Below are positions 1-7,926 of a DNA stretch of 64,000 bases, in pieces. How positions within the stretch are numbered: position 1 is the first letter of the stretch; the number at the start of each line of letters is the position of its first letter. The notes beneath the pieces are model-generated. The model worked only from the letters and a program-made list of their open reading frames with translations, had not been told where the DNA came from and made no database searches. Where the stretch lies: positions 62,001 to 126,000 of IMG/VR virus record IMGVR_UViG_3300037010_003037. One strand, 5' to 3'. Made by a program: the position numbers and the translations under genes. Origin of the DNA: a virus.

Positions 1-181
1 TGCTCTCGATACAGATCAGTTCTATAAAATTAGATCTCCGTCTGATATGACATTCTTTGTGAATGACATCAAAGAAACATGGAAGTTCTATGCCACCCGT
101 ATTAAGGGCCTAAATGTTCATTGTATGAACAAACTATCCTTGTTGAATAATATGGACAGTATCATGGAGGTCTTACAATGA
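1..181 (+). CDS. 3' end of an unidentified protein (partial)
   Basis: An open frame enters from the left edge (first full codon at position 2) and runs 59 codons to TGA at 179-181. Its stop overlaps the start of the glycosyltransferase gene at 178 (ATGA), so the two are translationally coupled. The visible residues show no motif I recognise. By context it probably belongs to the same glycosyltransferase operon. The start lies outside the window. Confidence 0.7.
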   Translation, partial: ALDTDQFYKIRSPSDMTFFVNDIKETWKFYATRIKGLNVHCMNKLSLLNNMDSIMEVLQ

Positions 182-1041
182 GCTCTCATGGGTTTTTTAC
201 TATAGCACAGGGAAAAGAATATCAACGCCTTGCGTATGGACTAGCTCTATCTCTTAAGCTATCACAACCAGAACATTTGTCTAAATTGTCAATAGGGGTA
301 ACTAAAGAAGAAAAATCTAGCATTGATCCAAAATACCTTGAAGTTTTTGATGAAGTTATCGAAATTCCATGGGAAGACCATGCGAAGAACAGCACATGGA
401 AGCTAGAGAATGAATGGAAAGCCATCTATATGACACCATATGATGAGACGATCAAGCTAGATGCTGATATGCTATTTCCGACTGATATTAGTTATTGGTG
501 GGAACTTTTATCTCTAAGCGATGGGGTTTTTGCTACATCTCCAAAGACATATCGTGGTGATATCATTACTAGTGATTTTTATCGCAAGACGTTTACAGAA
601 AGTGATTTACCAAATGTATATACTGCGATGTTTTACTTCAAGAAAAATGATATAAACTTTGAACTGTTCAAGCTGGCTGAGTTCATCTTTAACAACTGGG
701 AACGCTGCTTTTACGAATTCTTAAAACCAGACAATCGTCCTAAGTTTGTCTCTACAGATGTTGTGTTTGCCATCGCTGCAAAGATTTTGGATTACACGTC
801 ATTGAATAAAACACCATTAGCAGATATTCCAACCTTTGTTCATATGAAAAGCCGACTGCAAGATTGGCCTGTTGACCAATTTATGGTTGAGGATTGGACA
901 AAAATGATTCCTTATTATTTCAACAGAGATTGTACATTGAAAATTGGTAATTACGCTCAGCACTTACCTATTCATTATCACGTGAAGACCTTTTTAACGG
1001 ACAAGATGCTTCACACTATGGAAAGGAAGTTAGGACTATGA
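178..1041 (+). CDS. Glycosyltransferase-like protein (GT-A fold, DxD motif)
   Basis: A 287-residue protein. It opens with a short beta strand typical of nucleotide-sugar binding (residues 5-10), followed by a helix and a second strand. At residues 93-100 a hydrophobic strand ends in Asp95-Ala-Asp97, the metal/nucleotide-sugar binding DxD of GT-A enzymes. Length and DxD position resemble GT8-like and other short phage glycosyltransferases. It overlaps the upstream gene by 4 bp and the downstream gene by 4 bp (ATGA at 1038), so it sits in a tight operon with 1038-1865 and 1862-2818. The acceptor (phage DNA, virion protein or host glycan) cannot be told from sequence. The fold assignment is fairly secure, the substrate is not. 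Confidence 0.6.
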   Translation: MSSHGFFTIAQGKEYQRLAYGLALSLKLSQPEHLSKLSIGVTKEEKSSIDPKYLEVFDEVIEIPWEDHAKNSTWKLENEWKAIYMTPYDETIKLDADMLFPTDISYWWELLSLSDGVFATSPKTYRGDIITSDFYRKTFTESDLPNVYTAMFYFKKNDINFELFKLAEFIFNNWERCFYEFLKPDNRPKFVSTDVVFAIAAKILDYTSLNKTPLADIPTFVHMKSRLQDWPVDQFMVEDWTKMIPYYFNRDCTLKIGNYAQHLPIHYHVKTFLTDKMLHTMERKLGL

Positions 1042-1865
1042 GCGCGCTACAAAATCTCATTAAGCAAATTAATCCGAACGTTGTTGCTTTTCAGGCATTT
1101 AAGAATAATCCAAAGTTTTATGCACATTTTGATCCAACTTCACTAAAGATCATCTCAATTAATGGTAAATCAAGCATAGAAAATCTTGGTAGTATTGAGC
1201 TTGATTATGAAATAGCACAAAAACTTCTTTCTGGAAAGGAAGATTTAAGCAAATGGATTGTTGGCGTAAAAAATGATAAGCCAACACTTGAGCGAATTGA
1301 TTCTGTTGACAGTTTTTTCATTAATCGTGTTGAACTAAATCCTATCATTAAACTTGATTTTAAGTCAACTGAAGAATATGACGATGAAGCAGAAGCCGCA
1401 AAGAAACGAAAACAAGCACTAAATGATGCGCTTGCTATAAAGCGCAAAAAAATTGAATCACTTATATCAAGAGCATCCCGTCCAAACTTCATGCCAAATG
1501 ATTATTGGCATGATCATATGTTAGTGCAACGAGCTGAACAAGTTACTGAAGATAATTATGATAGCATTTTTGATCTTATTATCAAGATTAACAGGGATGC
1601 AGGCACCGCATCATTCATTTACAATGGTGATATAATTTTAACTAAAGAAAAAATTCTTCGCTTTTACTTCACTAGAGAAGACGATCCATCGCATTTAAAA
1701 TGTGTCCTTAAATTAGATAAGAACACACTTGACAATGTCTTGAAAATAAACAATCTTGATAAATGGCCCAACCCACTTACGTTCAAAATTCCATTTGGAG
1801 CTGACGATTTATCAATTTATACAATTAAATCAGATCTAGAAATTATAGTGCTGGAGGAAAAATGA
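1038..1865 (+). CDS. Unrecognised 275-residue protein in a glycosyltransferase operon
   Basis: I recognise no family. The N-terminal ~100 residues look like a compact alpha/beta domain. Around residues 112-140 there is a strongly charged helix rich in Glu, Lys and Arg, probably a coiled coil. The sequence then has an N-x-W-H-D-H stretch near residue 158 and a C-terminal beta-rich part. The gene overlaps both neighbours by 4 bp (starts ATGA at 1038; its stop overlaps ATG 1862), so it is coexpressed with two glycosyltransferase-like proteins and may act with them. No signal peptide or membrane segment is visible. Confidence 0.6.
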   Translation: MSALQNLIKQINPNVVAFQAFKNNPKFYAHFDPTSLKIISINGKSSIENLGSIELDYEIAQKLLSGKEDLSKWIVGVKNDKPTLERIDSVDSFFINRVELNPIIKLDFKSTEEYDDEAEAAKKRKQALNDALAIKRKKIESLISRASRPNFMPNDYWHDHMLVQRAEQVTEDNYDSIFDLIIKINRDAGTASFIYNGDIILTKEKILRFYFTREDDPSHLKCVLKLDKNTLDNVLKINNLDKWPNPLTFKIPFGADDLSIYTIKSDLEIIVLEEK

Positions 1866-2818
1866 GCAAGCATTCAATTACCGAGTTTGATGTCTTCTAT
1901 CTCTCATACGATGAACCACAAAAAGAAGAATTTTGGGCTAAAATTCAAGAACTAGCTCCATGGGCCAAACGAGTTGATGGTGTTAAGGGATTTGATTCAG
2001 CGCACAAGGCGTGTGCTGTGCAATCTGAAACTGATCGTTTTATCACAATTGATGGCGATAATATCGTTTATCCAGAGTTCTTTGAGCTAGAGCTAGATAT
2101 TCCTGATAATTTAAAGGACGCAACTCTTAGCTGGGCGGGTCGTAACATAATTAATGGGCTTGCGTATGGAAACGGTGGATTAAAACTTTGGACAAAAGAA
2201 TTTGTTCTCAATATGCGCACACATGAAAATGCGACACGTGATGAAGAGAAAGTAGATTTCTGCTGGGATGCTAAGTACGTACAACTCAACAACATTTATT
2301 CTGATACGTGTCCTAATGGCTCTCCATTCCAGGCATTTAGAGCTGGATTTAGAGAAGGAGTAAAGATGACGCTTGACAGAGGAATGAAGGCTGGTGAAGG
2401 ATCAGTATCACGATACGTTCATGAAAAAAATTATCGTCGCTTGCTTATCTGGGCATCTATTGGCGCTGATGTAGAAAATGGACTGTGGGCAATTTATGGA
2501 ACACGCCTTGGTATCTACATGGCAAACATTGAGGCATCATTTGATATCGCTCAAATTTCAGATTATGACTGGTTTAAGAATTACTTCTACAATGAGATTG
2601 CACCTATGCTAGAAGGTAATAAGACAGATAAGTGTTCACGAACTGGGCAGCGATGGGATAAGAACTTGCTGATTGAAAAAAGTAGAGAACTGTTAGCTCC
2701 GTTGCAAAAGAAACTTGGCATGAATATTACTGACATGACTCCAGAACAATCACTATTTTTCAAAACTGTATATGAGCCACCAGTTAGAAACGTTAATCCT
2801 TTAATGATTGAAAGCTGA
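1862..2818 (+). CDS. Glycosyltransferase-like protein (paralogue of the 13199 gene)
   Basis: A 318-residue protein. It begins with a strand and the signature S-Y-D-E-P (residues 15-19), continues with a W-x-K-R-V-D-G-V-K-G segment, and has Asp64-Gly-Asp66 after a hydrophobic strand, in the place of a GT-A DxD. The same order (SYDEP, HGVKG, AH, DxD) recurs in the N-terminal half of the gene at 13199, so the two are paralogues. The C-terminal half is helical with many aromatic residues. It starts within the preceding gene (4-bp overlap) and is the last gene before a long AT-rich gap. A sugar-transfer role is inferred from fold-like features only. Confidence 0.55.
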   Translation: MSKHSITEFDVFYLSYDEPQKEEFWAKIQELAPWAKRVDGVKGFDSAHKACAVQSETDRFITIDGDNIVYPEFFELELDIPDNLKDATLSWAGRNIINGLAYGNGGLKLWTKEFVLNMRTHENATRDEEKVDFCWDAKYVQLNNIYSDTCPNGSPFQAFRAGFREGVKMTLDRGMKAGEGSVSRYVHEKNYRRLLIWASIGADVENGLWAIYGTRLGIYMANIEASFDIAQISDYDWFKNYFYNEIAPMLEGNKTDKCSRTGQRWDKNLLIEKSRELLAPLQKKLGMNITDMTPEQSLFFKTVYEPPVRNVNPLMIES

Positions 2819-3387
2819 TTTAGACATGGAACAGAACGCCTAAATTGTAAAGTAATTTTTAAAAACTAATTTTAATAGACACATATTCAAAATAAATTTA
2901 GATTTAATGTATTCATCTAATGAATTTAGTAAACTCGTGTAGAGTATATTCTTACAATGGATTAAATTTGAGAAATACTATGTTCAAACATTTTTTAACA
3001 TCCTAAATAAGAATAGGAATTTTGTTCAAACACAGCGTGTGATGACTATCAATGTGGGGCTATATTTAAATTTTACTGCATTCATGTAAGCTCATGTGAG
3101 GTAATAATATTAAGAGTTAAATATCCTCTCAAGAATTATTTCTATCATCTAATATTTTGCACTTTTCATCATTTCAAACAATACTGTTCTTCCAAAGGAT
3201 ATTATAAATAAAAGTGTTGACAAACTTGAAGAATAGTTTCATAAAAATGAAAATAAACTTTGAAATATTTGATAATGTGATAGTAATTTGTTGACAAAAA
3301 TTCTATAAAAACTAAAAAAAAAAGGCTACTGAGGAAAGTTGAATAAAACCTATTGTGTGTAAATCTTGAGTCAATGGTTAATGAAAA
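2819..3387 (+). other. AT-rich intergenic region without a convincing gene
   Basis: This 569-bp gap holds no open frame with a ribosome binding site. The longest ATG frame is 28 codons at about 2920 and lacks a Shine-Dalgarno sequence. It contains a perfect late promoter at 3203, a TTGACA at 3217-3222 with a weak -10 (CATAAA) 17 bp downstream, a second TTGACA at 3291, and two copies of GTTCAAACA near 2983 and 3022. No tRNA or terminator with a strong stem was seen. It separates the glycosyltransferase operon from the SGNH cluster. Confidence 0.6.
3203..3210 (+). promoter_or_regulatory. T4-type late promoter (TATAAATA)
   Basis: A perfect match to the T4 late promoter core read by the gp55 sigma factor. 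It lies 178 bp upstream of the first SGNH hydrolase gene, with no gene in between, so that cluster would be expressed late. The assignment rests on the octamer and its position. Confidence 0.6.
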
Positions 3388-4302
3388 ATGAGAAAAACTA
3401 AATTATTTAGTGGTGATTTAACACAACAACAACAGATAACACGATTTAAACCAAATTCTGTTATGCTTTTTATTAATGGCAACAGAGATATAAATGATAC
3501 AGAAAAAGCCCTTAAAGAAAACAGAACAACTTATAGTCCGGCTGATGTAAATTATAAATTTAATAGTCATGGATTTAGATGTGATGAATTTGAAGAAACG
3601 AATTCACCGGTAATAGTTTTTACTGGCTGCTCATTTACGTTTGGTAGTAGCTTACCGTTAGAAGATGTATGGGCATACCGTGTAGTAAAAAGATTACGTG
3701 AAGAAGTAGATCCAAATATTAAGTATTTTAATATAGCAAAGCCTGGTGCATCTATAGATTCAATGGTTCGTGCCATTTTGGCATTTAGAAAACACTATAA
3801 TCCAGATGTAGTGGTTGGTTTGCTTCCTCAGATGATACGTTTAGAAATGTTTTGTGATCCGGGCGTAGTTAAAGAAGTTTTTTATGCGTCAGAAAACATA
3901 CGATCTTCAATTGATTATGTTGACCTACCTAATCATGCATTGCAAAATGTGAAAAACTATGAAGAGCTATTTTTCGGTGATCCTTTCTTAGATGCATATC
4001 GTCTGTCAAAAAATTTAGCTATGTTTGACATGTATCGAGAAATAACTGGTTGTGAAATGATTTTGTCATCATGGCAAAAATATGATGAATTATTTGAACA
4101 TATAGGTGATGATTATAGTCATTTGTTTACTCCTTTCTTTTATAATTGTGATATTACATGGCCGTTAAAAATTATAGGAAAGACAAGCAAATATGCTTTG
4201 GATGGTATGCATCCGGGACCAGCACATAATGAAGCTTTTGCTCATCTAATGTACCCACTGGTGAAAGCAGCTGTTGAAAAGAAAATAGCTAATAGAAAAT
4301 AA
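3388..4302 (+). CDS. SGNH/GDSL-type hydrolase, copy 1 of 3
   Basis: A 304-residue protein with SGNH-hydrolase blocks. The nucleophile-type motif G-C-S-F-T-F-G has Ser82 after a hydrophobic strand, and the C-terminal D-x-x-H pair is Asp272/His275 in DGMHPGPAHN. The family hydrolyses esters (acetyl, acyl) of sugars or lipids; no signal peptide is seen, so it probably acts in the cytoplasm or is carried in the particle. The Shine-Dalgarno is weak. It shares a 167-bp identical block with copy 3 (3661-3827 versus 5672-5838) and a 161-bp identical block with copy 2 (3976-4136 versus 4948-5108). A differing short segment after residue 145 (QMIRLEMF instead of PRWRIELF) sets it apart. Confidence 0.7.
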   Translation: MRKTKLFSGDLTQQQQITRFKPNSVMLFINGNRDINDTEKALKENRTTYSPADVNYKFNSHGFRCDEFEETNSPVIVFTGCSFTFGSSLPLEDVWAYRVVKRLREEVDPNIKYFNIAKPGASIDSMVRAILAFRKHYNPDVVVGLLPQMIRLEMFCDPGVVKEVFYASENIRSSIDYVDLPNHALQNVKNYEELFFGDPFLDAYRLSKNLAMFDMYREITGCEMILSSWQKYDELFEHIGDDYSHLFTPFFYNCDITWPLKIIGKTSKYALDGMHPGPAHNEAFAHLMYPLVKAAVEKKIANRK

Positions 4303-4356
4303 TTTGTCTAGATGTTTTTATATTGTCTTTAAAGAAATTAAAGATAGAAAAATAGA

Positions 4357-5298
4357 ATGTCTAAATATAAAAAAAAGTTATTCACAGGTAATCTAAAAGA
4401 GCAGCATAATATTTGTCCTATGATGCCTAGCATAACTACACCTATTTGTGGTGTTAATTCTATACCTATTTGTGATAATGCAATCAAGGAAAATAGAACA
4501 GCTTATAGTCCTGCTGATGTAATATATAAGTCAAATAGTCATGGATTTAGATGTGATGAATTTGAAGAAACGAATTCACCGGTAATAGTTTTTACCGGTT
4601 GTTCATATACATTTGGTCTCTGTGTTCCACTAGAAGATGTATGGGCATACCGTATCATAAAAAGATTACGTGAAGAAGTAGATCCAAATATTAAGTATTT
4701 TAATATAGCAAAAGCAGGTTCATCTATAGATGCTATGATTCGCGCTCTTTTGACATTTAGAAAACACTATAATCCAGATGTTGTCGTTGGTTTGCTTCCG
4801 CCGAGATGGCGAATAGAATTGTTTTGTGATCCAGGAGAGATTAAAGACTTAGTACATCAATCAGTAAATTTACGTAAGTTATTTAGTTTTGATATTTCAT
4901 CTGAAACTGAAAAAGAAACACTACTCAAATACGAAGAGCTATTTCTTGGTGATCCTTTCTTAGATGCATATCGTCTGTCAAAAAATTTAGCTATGTTTGA
5001 CATGTATCGAGAAATAACTGGTTGTGAAATGATTTTGTCATCATGGCAAAAATATGATGAATTATTTGAACATATAGGTGATGATTATAGTCATTTGTTT
5101 ACTCCTTTTTGGATGGACCCTGATATAACTTGGCCAGTAAAAATTATAGGAAAAACAAGCAAATACGCTTTAGATGGTGGACATCCTGGACCAGCACATA
5201 ATGAAGCTTTTGCTCATCTAATGTACCCACTGGTGAAAGCAGCTGTTGAAAAGAAAATAATTAACAGAAAAACTAGTTCTTTAGAAGAATTAGAATAA
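4357..5298 (+). CDS. SGNH/GDSL-type hydrolase, copy 2 of 3
   Basis: A 313-residue paralogue of the preceding gene, 54 bp downstream. It keeps the nucleophile motif (GCSYTFG) and the C-terminal Asp/His block, here DGGHPGPAHN. The N-terminal ~45 residues diverge from copy 1 but resemble copy 3, including the M-P-S-I-T-T-P-I stretch. The C-terminus carries an extra tail (TSSLEELE). Shared blocks with both other copies alternate along the gene, as expected after gene conversion. Function is inferred as esterase/deacetylase, substrate unknown. Confidence 0.7.
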   Translation: MSKYKKKLFTGNLKEQHNICPMMPSITTPICGVNSIPICDNAIKENRTAYSPADVIYKSNSHGFRCDEFEETNSPVIVFTGCSYTFGLCVPLEDVWAYRIIKRLREEVDPNIKYFNIAKAGSSIDAMIRALLTFRKHYNPDVVVGLLPPRWRIELFCDPGEIKDLVHQSVNLRKLFSFDISSETEKETLLKYEELFLGDPFLDAYRLSKNLAMFDMYREITGCEMILSSWQKYDELFEHIGDDYSHLFTPFWMDPDITWPVKIIGKTSKYALDGGHPGPAHNEAFAHLMYPLVKAAVEKKIINRKTSSLEELE

Positions 5299-5398
5299 CT
5301 GTATCGAATTAAATTCAAAAACGAATATCAGTAAATATATCATTCATTTTATGATGATGTCTCGAAATTGATTAAACATACAAAAGAAAAGGACTAAA

Positions 5399-6319
5399 AT
5401 GGCTGAACATCAAATGATATTTGCAGGTGATCTAAAAACGCAATATTATGTTCGTCCTTTAGTGCCTAACATAACTACACCTATTCTTAATGTTAATTTA
5501 ATACCCACTATTGAAGAAGCTCTTAAAAAGAACAGAACAGCTTATAGTCCCGCTGATGTAATCTATAAGTCAAATAGTCATGGATATAGATGTGATGAAT
5601 TTGAAGAGACAGATGCCCCCGTAATAGTTTTTGTTGGCTGCTCATATACATTTGGCTCTGGCGTTCCACTAGAAGATGTATGGGCATACCGTGTAGTAAA
5701 AAGATTACGTGAAGAAGTAGATCCAAATATTAAGTATTTTAATATAGCAAAGCCTGGTGCATCTATAGATTCAATGGTTCGTGCCATTTTGGCATTTAGA
5801 AAACACTATAATCCAGATGTAGTGGTTGGTTTGCTTCCGCCGAGATGGCGAATAGAATTGTTTTGTGATCCAGGAGAGATTAAAGATCTTGTGTATCAAT
5901 CAGCAAATTTGCAGAAGTTATTTCGTCTTGCAAATTCATCTGAGGCTGCAAAAGAAACATTACGTAAGTATGAAGAGTTTTTTCTCGGTGATCCTTTCTT
6001 AGACGCATATCGTCTGTCAAAAAATTTAGCTATGTTTGACATGTATAGAGAAATAACTGGTTGCGAAATGATATTGTCTTCATGGCAAAATTATAAAGAG
6101 CTATTTAAACATGTAGGTGATGATTATAGTCATTTGTTTACTCCTTTTTGGATGGACCCTGATATAACTTGGCCAGTAAAAATTATAGGAAAAACAAGCA
6201 AATATGCTTTGGATGGTATGCATCCAGGACCAGCTCATAATGAAGCTTTTGCTCATCTAATGTACCCATTAGTAAAAGCTGCTGTTGAAAAACGAATAGA
6301 GAAAAATAGATTAGAGTGA
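5399..6319 (+). CDS. SGNH/GDSL-type hydrolase, copy 3 of 3
   Basis: A 306-residue paralogue, 100 bp after copy 2. This copy has the best ribosome binding site of the three (AAGGAC ahead of ATG 5399). Nucleophile motif GCSYTFG and C-terminal DGMHPGPAHN are intact, so all three copies look catalytically competent. The central block is identical to copy 1, while the P-R-W-R-I-E-L-F segment and the WMDPDITWPVKI segment match copy 2. Coding sequence is more AT-rich than the replication genes, which suggests acquisition as a moron. Confidence 0.7.
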   Translation: MAEHQMIFAGDLKTQYYVRPLVPNITTPILNVNLIPTIEEALKKNRTAYSPADVIYKSNSHGYRCDEFEETDAPVIVFVGCSYTFGSGVPLEDVWAYRVVKRLREEVDPNIKYFNIAKPGASIDSMVRAILAFRKHYNPDVVVGLLPPRWRIELFCDPGEIKDLVYQSANLQKLFRLANSSEAAKETLRKYEEFFLGDPFLDAYRLSKNLAMFDMYREITGCEMILSSWQNYKELFKHVGDDYSHLFTPFWMDPDITWPVKIIGKTSKYALDGMHPGPAHNEAFAHLMYPLVKAAVEKRIEKNRLE

Positions 6320-6332
6320 ATGTATATCCAAA

Positions 6333-6340
6333 CATAAATA
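6333..6340 (+). promoter_or_regulatory. Late promoter variant (CATAAATA)
   Basis: One mismatch from the T4 late consensus, in the gap after the third SGNH gene and 41 bp upstream of the radical SAM start. A second CATAAATA at 7792-7799 precedes the small peptide gene at 7815, but there the leader would be only about ten bases. Neither has been tested. Confidence 0.4.
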
Positions 6341-6380
6341 ATTCATACTAATCATCAAGAATAAAACACATATCTATATT

Positions 6381-7772
6381 ATGAGCAATCAGCAAAGAAT
6401 CACAAAACTTAAAGAAAAAATCGAGCAGATTAATGCTGTCAGCCCAACATTTTGCTTAGCAAAATGGAAACAAACAACAACAACGTTGTACAACGGCATG
6501 ACACATTCATGTCACCATCCCTCACCGCATAAAATTCAAGTTGAGGATATCAAGAATAACCCACGTGGCTTACATAATACACCTATCAAAATTGCTGCCC
6601 GTCAAGACATGTTAAATGGCATTCAAACAAAAGAATGTGACTATTGCTGGAATATTGAAAATCTAGGGCAACAACATTTTTCTGATAGGCATTACAAAAG
6701 CGCGTCTGAAAACATGGGTATCTGGCAAACTCTTGAAGAGGTAAAAGCATCAGGCCTTGGAGAAAATATTGACCCGGCATACATGGAAATTGCTTTTGAA
6801 AATACATGTAATTTTAAGTGCGCATACTGTTCTCCAGCCGTAAGTTCTCGTTGGATGGAAGAAGTGCAAGCCCATGGTCCATACCAATTACCTCATCATA
6901 CTCATCACCACTTGGATTGGCTGAAACAAACAGGACAATTTCCTATTCATCATAAAGAATATAACCCATATATTGAGGCATTTTGGAAGTGGTGGCCTGA
7001 ACTATACCAAAATTTGTACACCTTTCGTATTACAGGTGGTGAACCATTGCTCAGTGAAAACACCTGGAAGATCATTGACTACGTGATCGCTAACCCACGT
7101 AAAGACTTTAAGCTTGCTATCAACACGAACATGAACGTGCCTGCTAAGCTGATCGACCGCTTAATTAAAAGTATTAACGAACTTGAATCTAAAATACATG
7201 AGATTGACATTTTTACCTCAGCAGAAGGAACAGGAAAACAACAGGAATATTCACGTTTTGGCATGGAATGGGATGTGTTTGTAGCTAACTGCGAAAAATT
7301 TCTTGAACAAACACCAGAAAGCGTTCGGCTTCAGTTCATGACAACTGTTAACCTATTTTCATTTTCAACATTTGATAAGTTCTTGCTGTGGATTTCTGAT
7401 TTACGTGGCAAGTTCAACAAGGACGTTGCATATAGCCGAGTAGGCTTTTCTGTAGCTTATCTTCGTTGGCCTCAGTTCTTATCTTTGACACTTCTATCTT
7501 CAGAAGAAAAGGCTGATTTTGCTAGAAGACTACAAGCAGTTATTGACGAGACTAATTCTCGCCCACAGTTGCAGCGCTTTTATATAGAAGAAATTGATAT
7601 GATTCATCGTCTCATTGACTTCATTAACTCTGTAGAGAATGGCCAACAGATAGAGATTGAAAATTTTGCAGCGTTTGTAGATGAATATGATAAACGTAAA
7701 GGAACGAATTTTTTTGAGACGTTTCCAGAGCTTGTTGATTTATACAATCGCGGTAAAATCAGAAAAACTTAA
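6381..7772 (+). CDS. Radical SAM enzyme with N-terminal auxiliary cysteine (twitch-like) region
   Basis: A 463-residue protein. The radical SAM cluster motif CxxxCxxC is Cys143, Cys147 and Cys150 in a C-N-F-K-C-A-Y-C context, followed by the G-G-E-P SAM-binding motif about 75 residues later. Before the core are four further cysteines (25, 44, 86, 89), with C-D-Y-C-W, likely to bind an auxiliary Fe-S cluster. Twitch/SPASM clusters normally follow the core, so the order is unusual. Such phage twitch radical SAM proteins have no assigned reaction that I know of. Neighbours (SGNH hydrolases, carbamoyltransferase) suggest a role in making or altering a small molecule, glycan or base. The start has only a weak ribosome site. 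Confidence 0.8.
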   Translation: MSNQQRITKLKEKIEQINAVSPTFCLAKWKQTTTTLYNGMTHSCHHPSPHKIQVEDIKNNPRGLHNTPIKIAARQDMLNGIQTKECDYCWNIENLGQQHFSDRHYKSASENMGIWQTLEEVKASGLGENIDPAYMEIAFENTCNFKCAYCSPAVSSRWMEEVQAHGPYQLPHHTHHHLDWLKQTGQFPIHHKEYNPYIEAFWKWWPELYQNLYTFRITGGEPLLSENTWKIIDYVIANPRKDFKLAINTNMNVPAKLIDRLIKSINELESKIHEIDIFTSAEGTGKQQEYSRFGMEWDVFVANCEKFLEQTPESVRLQFMTTVNLFSFSTFDKFLLWISDLRGKFNKDVAYSRVGFSVAYLRWPQFLSLTLLSSEEKADFARRLQAVIDETNSRPQLQRFYIEEIDMIHRLIDFINSVENGQQIEIENFAAFVDEYDKRKGTNFFETFPELVDLYNRGKIRKT

Positions 7773-7814
7773 TATAACTCTCATAAATAAAATTTTCAAC
7801 TTGTCTTCAAAACT

Positions 7815-7925
7815 ATGAAAAACCTATTAGATAAAATTAAAGAACTTATATCTCAATGGAAATATAAGAAAGCTAGAAAAAAGCGCTTGGCAGAAATGAA
7901 AAAGAAGGATCCATTCATTTATTAA
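7815..7925 (+). CDS. 36-residue basic peptide upstream of carbamoyltransferase
   Basis: ATG 7815 opens a 36-codon frame ending in TAA one base before the carbamoyltransferase ATG at 7927. The peptide is amphipathic and very basic (Lys/Arg-rich residues 16-31) and ends in D-P-F-I-Y. The tight spacing to the next gene and codon use like its neighbours argue for a real gene. It could be a nucleic-acid-binding or membrane-surface helix; function unknown. The ribosome site is weak, so it may also serve as a translational leader. Confidence 0.5.
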   Translation: MKNLLDKIKELISQWKYKKARKKRLAEMKKKDPFIY

Positions 7926-7926
7926 T

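Larger units (their letters stand above)
3388..6319 (+). repeat. Tandem gene triplication with mosaic identity blocks
   Basis: Three SGNH genes lie head to tail. Exact blocks: 167 bp between copies 1 and 3 (3661-3827 = 5672-5838); 161 bp between copies 1 and 2 (3976-4136 = 4948-5108); and two shorter blocks between copies 2 and 3 (about 4790-4847 with 5831-5887, and about 5098-5165 with 6137-6204). Between blocks the copies differ at many positions. Such alternation is the mark of repeated recombination among duplicates rather than a single recent duplication. Confidence 0.85.

Noticed and set aside
2819-3387. Short frames and tRNA-like folds in the AT-rich gap
   Set aside because: No frame above 28 codons with a ribosome site and no cloverleaf with conserved T-loop sequence.
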